Shown: piece after piece, positions 61,549-64,000 of the stretch
Layout of the letters: every line of letters begins with the position of its first letter
Numbering within the stretch: the stretch's first letter is position 1
Assembly: GCF_018130165.1 (NCBI RefSeq)
Contig: NZ_JAFCLZ010000010.1
Coordinates: 186,001-250,000 of the forward strand
Source of the DNA: Bradyrhizobium sp. JYMT SZCCT0180
Lineage (GTDB): Bacteria > Pseudomonadota > Alphaproteobacteria > Rhizobiales > Xanthobacteraceae
DNA: 64,000 bases
Direction: 5' to 3'
Position numbers and translations under genes: made by a program
Notes under the pieces: model-generated
The model's database searches: none
What the model was told of the DNA's origin: nothing
Seen by the model: only the letters and a program-made list of their open reading frames with translations

Positions 61549-62884
61549 CGGTCTTCGGGTCATGTTCGTCGAGGACGATCCCGCTGTGCGTGCCGCAACG
61601 GCGCAGACGCTCGATCTTGCCGGTTTTGAAGTTGAGCGGCATGCTTCCGCAGAGTCGGCCCTGAAAAGCCTGAAGGAATACTTCCCCGGTGTGTTGTTGG
61701 TTGACTTTCAGTTGACCGGAATGAACGGGATTGCGTTACTTGAACGCGCGATGACGATCGATCGGAACCTGCCAGTCATCATCGTCACGGGGCACGGCGA
61801 CATTTCGATCGCCGTCAAGGCAATGCATGCCGGAGCATATGATTTTCTCGAGAAACCCGTCTCCAACGACCTGCTCATCGGCGTCGTCACGCGAGCGCTC
61901 GAAAAGCGAAGGCTGACCTTTGAAGTCAGCGACCTGCGCAGGCGCCTCGAGCAGAAGACAGGCATCGACAGTATGCTTATCGGCGACTCCCTGGCGATGG
62001 TCGCGTTGCGCAACAGCATTCTCAAATTGTCCGACGTCACGCCGGATGTTCTGATTCATGGAGAAACCGGCTCTGGTAAGGAACTGGTCGCGCGCGCCTT
62101 GCACGAATGCTCCCCGTTGCGCGATGGCCCGTTCGTTGCGATCAACTGTGGCGCCATTCCCGAGTCGATGTTTGAAAGCGAGCTGTTCGGCCACGAGAAG
62201 GGTGCCTTTACGGGAGCACAAGCTCTGCGCATTGGAAAAATTGAGCATGCGTCGGGTGGAACGCTGTTTCTTGATGAAGTCGAAGCCATGCCGATGGCAT
62301 TGCAGGTCAAGTTGTTGCGCGTCCTGCAGTTTCGCCAACTTGAACGCCTCGGCTCCAACAAGTTGATCGAAATACCGGTTCGTGTTGTCGCGGCGACGAA
62401 GCTGGACCTGAAATCGCAGCGCGATACGGGGCGGTTCAGAAGCGATCTCTACTTCCGGTTCAACGTGGTTACCCTGTCCATACCGCCGCTTCGGGAGCGG
62501 CGCGAAGATATTCCACAGCTGTTCGAGCATCATGTCCTGCTGGCAGCCGCCCGCTACAAGCGCGAAGCGCCGATTGTCACGGATCAACTGATGCGCGACC
62601 TGGTGTCGTTCGACTGGCCCGGAAATGTTCGCGAACTCGGGAATGTCGCGGACCGTTTCGTTCTGGGCTTGCTGGGCGGACGGTTCAATTCCGATGCCGC
62701 CAATGACAGCGCGGACAGATCGCTGAAGGACGTCGTCGGTGATTTCGAACGAGGTCTGATCATTGAGACCTTGCGCAGGCATCATGGCGACGTTCTCGCC
62801 GTCAGCGAGAGTCTTGGCATACCCAAGAAGACACTGTACGACAAAATGCGGCGTTACGCACTGTCCGGCGACGAATTTAGATAG
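61523..62884 (+). CDS. dctD: Sigma-54-dependent response regulator DctD
   Basis: A 453-residue activator with a receiver domain (phospho-acceptor Asp61 in LLVDFQLTG), an AAA+ domain with Walker A GETGSGKE (180-187), the sigma-54 contact loop GAFTGA (227-232) and GGTLFLDEVEAM, and a C-terminal Fis-type helix-turn-helix (VLAVSESLGIPKKTLYDKM). Phosphorylated by DctB, it should open sigma-54 promoters. The one visible in this window is before aceE, so it may control the whole dicarboxylate-to-acetyl-CoA operon and not dctA alone. Confidence 0.94.
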   Translation: MNPMSAMYDGLRVMFVEDDPAVRAATAQTLDLAGFEVERHASAESALKSLKEYFPGVLLVDFQLTGMNGIALLERAMTIDRNLPVIIVTGHGDISIAVKAMHAGAYDFLEKPVSNDLLIGVVTRALEKRRLTFEVSDLRRRLEQKTGIDSMLIGDSLAMVALRNSILKLSDVTPDVLIHGETGSGKELVARALHECSPLRDGPFVAINCGAIPESMFESELFGHEKGAFTGAQALRIGKIEHASGGTLFLDEVEAMPMALQVKLLRVLQFRQLERLGSNKLIEIPVRVVAATKLDLKSQRDTGRFRSDLYFRFNVVTLSIPPLRERREDIPQLFEHHVLLAAARYKREAPIVTDQLMRDLVSFDWPGNVRELGNVADRFVLGLLGGRFNSDAANDSADRSLKDVVGDFERGLIIETLRRHHGDVLAVSESLGIPKKTLYDKMRRYALSGDEFR

Positions 62885-62929
62885 CATTATCAATTGGTTG
62901 TGCGTGTGGGCGCCGCCCGGGCGTTGAGG

Positions 62930-64000
62930 TCAGGACGCGCGCTTCACGTAGCTGCCCGGCGCATCTTCAATGGCTGATCCATATTCTCCCGGCTGGCGGG
63001 CCGGAACCGGATCACCAGCGTGATTGAGCAACCAATCCCGCCAATGCACCCACCACGAGCCGGGAGAGTGCTGGGCTTCCGCGAGCCATTCTTCGGGTGT
63101 GCTGCGTAGCGCCGGATTGGTCCAGTATCCGTATTTTTTCGACGTCGCCGGATTGACGACTCCGCCAACGTGCCCCGAACCAGCGAGTACGAAGGCGGTA
63201 TCGCCGCCATAGATTTGGGTTGCCGCATAGGTCGATCGCCATGGCGCGATGTGATCTTCGCGCGTCGACAGGATGTAGCTTGGGGTCCGGATCTGTCCGA
63301 GATCGACAGGCACACCGTCAACGACGATGCCGCCGGCCTGGACGAGGCGGTTGTCGCGATACATGTCACGCAAATACGACATGTGAAGCCCGCCGGGCAT
63401 CCGCGTCGCGTCGGCATTCCAGAACAGCAGATCGAACGGCGGCGGTTCCTGCCCCAAGAAGTAACTCTTGATGGCGACCGACCAAACCAGATCGTTGGCG
63501 CGTAACATGCTGAACGTCTCGGCCATCACGCTGGCATCGAGATAGCCATTCTTCGCCGTCTCGCGTTCGAGCTCTTCGAGATGGGCATCACTCGTGAACA
63601 CCGCCATATCGCCGGGGTCGGAAAAATCGACCAGGGTCGCGAGATAGGTCACCGAAGCAATGCGTTGATCGTTGCGCGCCGCCATCACCGCAAGCGTTGT
63701 GGCGAGCAGGGTGCCGCCGATGCAATAGCCTGCAGTGTTGACCGAGGTCTCGCCGGTCAGGGCTGTGATTTGGTCGATCGCGGCGAGTGGCCCCATCTTC
63801 ATATAGTCGCCGAAGGTCCTGTCGGCGTGGCGCTTGTCAGGGTTGACCCATGAGATGATGAAAACGGTATATCCCTCGCTTATCAGCCATCGCACGAGGG
63901 AATTCTTTTCGCTCAGGTCGAGGATATAGAACTTGTTGATCCACGATGGCACGATGAGAATAGGGCGCTGCCTGACTGTTTCCGTCGAGGGCGCATACTG
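62930..64000 (-). CDS. phaC: Polyhydroxyalkanoate synthase, N-terminus outside the window
   Basis: The C-terminal 356 residues of a PhaC enzyme; the frame runs open through the right edge of the window. Visible marks are PSWINKFYILDL, the lipase-like box GYCIGGT with the nucleophilic cysteine, SWVNPD, the catalytic aspartate region STREDHIAPW, and the catalytic histidine in GSGHVGGVVNP. It polymerises hydroxyacyl-CoA, probably 3-hydroxybutyryl-CoA, on granules. Convergent with dctD, 45 bases apart, with no clear hairpin between. Its position next to the acetyl-CoA-producing operon is suggestive. Confidence 0.93.
   Translation of the reverse strand, partial: QYAPSTETVRQRPILIVPSWINKFYILDLSEKNSLVRWLISEGYTVFIISWVNPDKRHADRTFGDYMKMGPLAAIDQITALTGETSVNTAGYCIGGTLLATTLAVMAARNDQRIASVTYLATLVDFSDPGDMAVFTSDAHLEELERETAKNGYLDASVMAETFSMLRANDLVWSVAIKSYFLGQEPPPFDLLFWNADATRMPGGLHMSYLRDMYRDNRLVQAGGIVVDGVPVDLGQIRTPSYILSTREDHIAPWRSTYAATQIYGGDTAFVLAGSGHVGGVVNPATSKKYGYWTNPALRSTPEEWLAEAQHSPGSWWVHWRDWLLNHAGDPVPARQPGEYGSAIEDAPGSYVKRAS

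Overview
The window comes from a high-GC alphaproteobacterium, most likely a Hyphomicrobiales/Bradyrhizobium-type soil bacterium. The evidence is indirect: GC-rich coding DNA with long antisense shadow frames, two promoter sites resembling the Irr-type iron control element (ICE) of rhizobia, a C4-dicarboxylate (dct) locus, and a PHA synthase. No rRNA, tRNA, CRISPR array, insertion sequence or integrase was seen.

Region 1 (1-27886) is an almost complete hydroxamate-siderophore locus. A 5479-residue, four-module NRPS (C-A-T-E, C-A-T-E, C-A-T, C-A-T-TE) is followed by a translationally coupled esterase, a Tat-exported binding protein, a double-length FhuB permease, and then, on the opposite strand, a FhuC ATPase and a DUF2218-SIP ferric-siderophore reductase. 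A PvdE-like exporter, an AlcB/IucB-type N-acyltransferase, an ornithine/lysine N-monooxygenase and an Sfp-type phosphopantetheinyl transferase complete the set. The first and fourth adenylation domains carry the same ten-residue pocket, the third reads as glycine, and the second is Ser-like but altered. I infer a tetrapeptide with two N-acyl-N-hydroxy-ornithine-type residues flanking a D-configured residue and glycine. A TonB receptor is absent from the window and may lie to the left, where the NRPS start suggests the operon continues.

Region 2 (27887-30903) is miscellaneous: a small frameshifted gene coupled to a class III CoA-transferase, and a solitary HerA/FtsK-like ATPase.

Region 3 (31298-40764) is sugar/polyol catabolism: aldo-keto reductase plus lactonase on the + strand, and polyol dehydrogenase - SorC regulator - FGGY kinase on the - strand. 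An MFS sugar-acid-type transporter and an isolated ALDH7/aminoadipate-semialdehyde-type dehydrogenase follow.

Region 4 (41020-48413) is a compact coupled operon: UgpB-UgpA-UgpE without an ATPase, glycerophosphodiester phosphodiesterase, Tat-exported PhoD phosphatase, inositol-monophosphatase-family enzyme and a second SorC regulator. It looks like a phosphodiester or polyol-phosphate utilisation unit under inducer rather than classic phosphate control.

Region 5 (48414-64000) is a C4-dicarboxylate-to-acetyl-CoA unit: aceE, aceF, lpdA with its own lipoyl domain, a MaeB malic enzyme with PTA-like tail, dctA, a type II NADH dehydrogenase, dctB and dctD, then a convergent phaC cut by the right edge. 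A well-spaced sigma-54 promoter precedes aceE, so DctB/DctD probably control uptake of dicarboxylates together with their conversion to pyruvate and acetyl-CoA.
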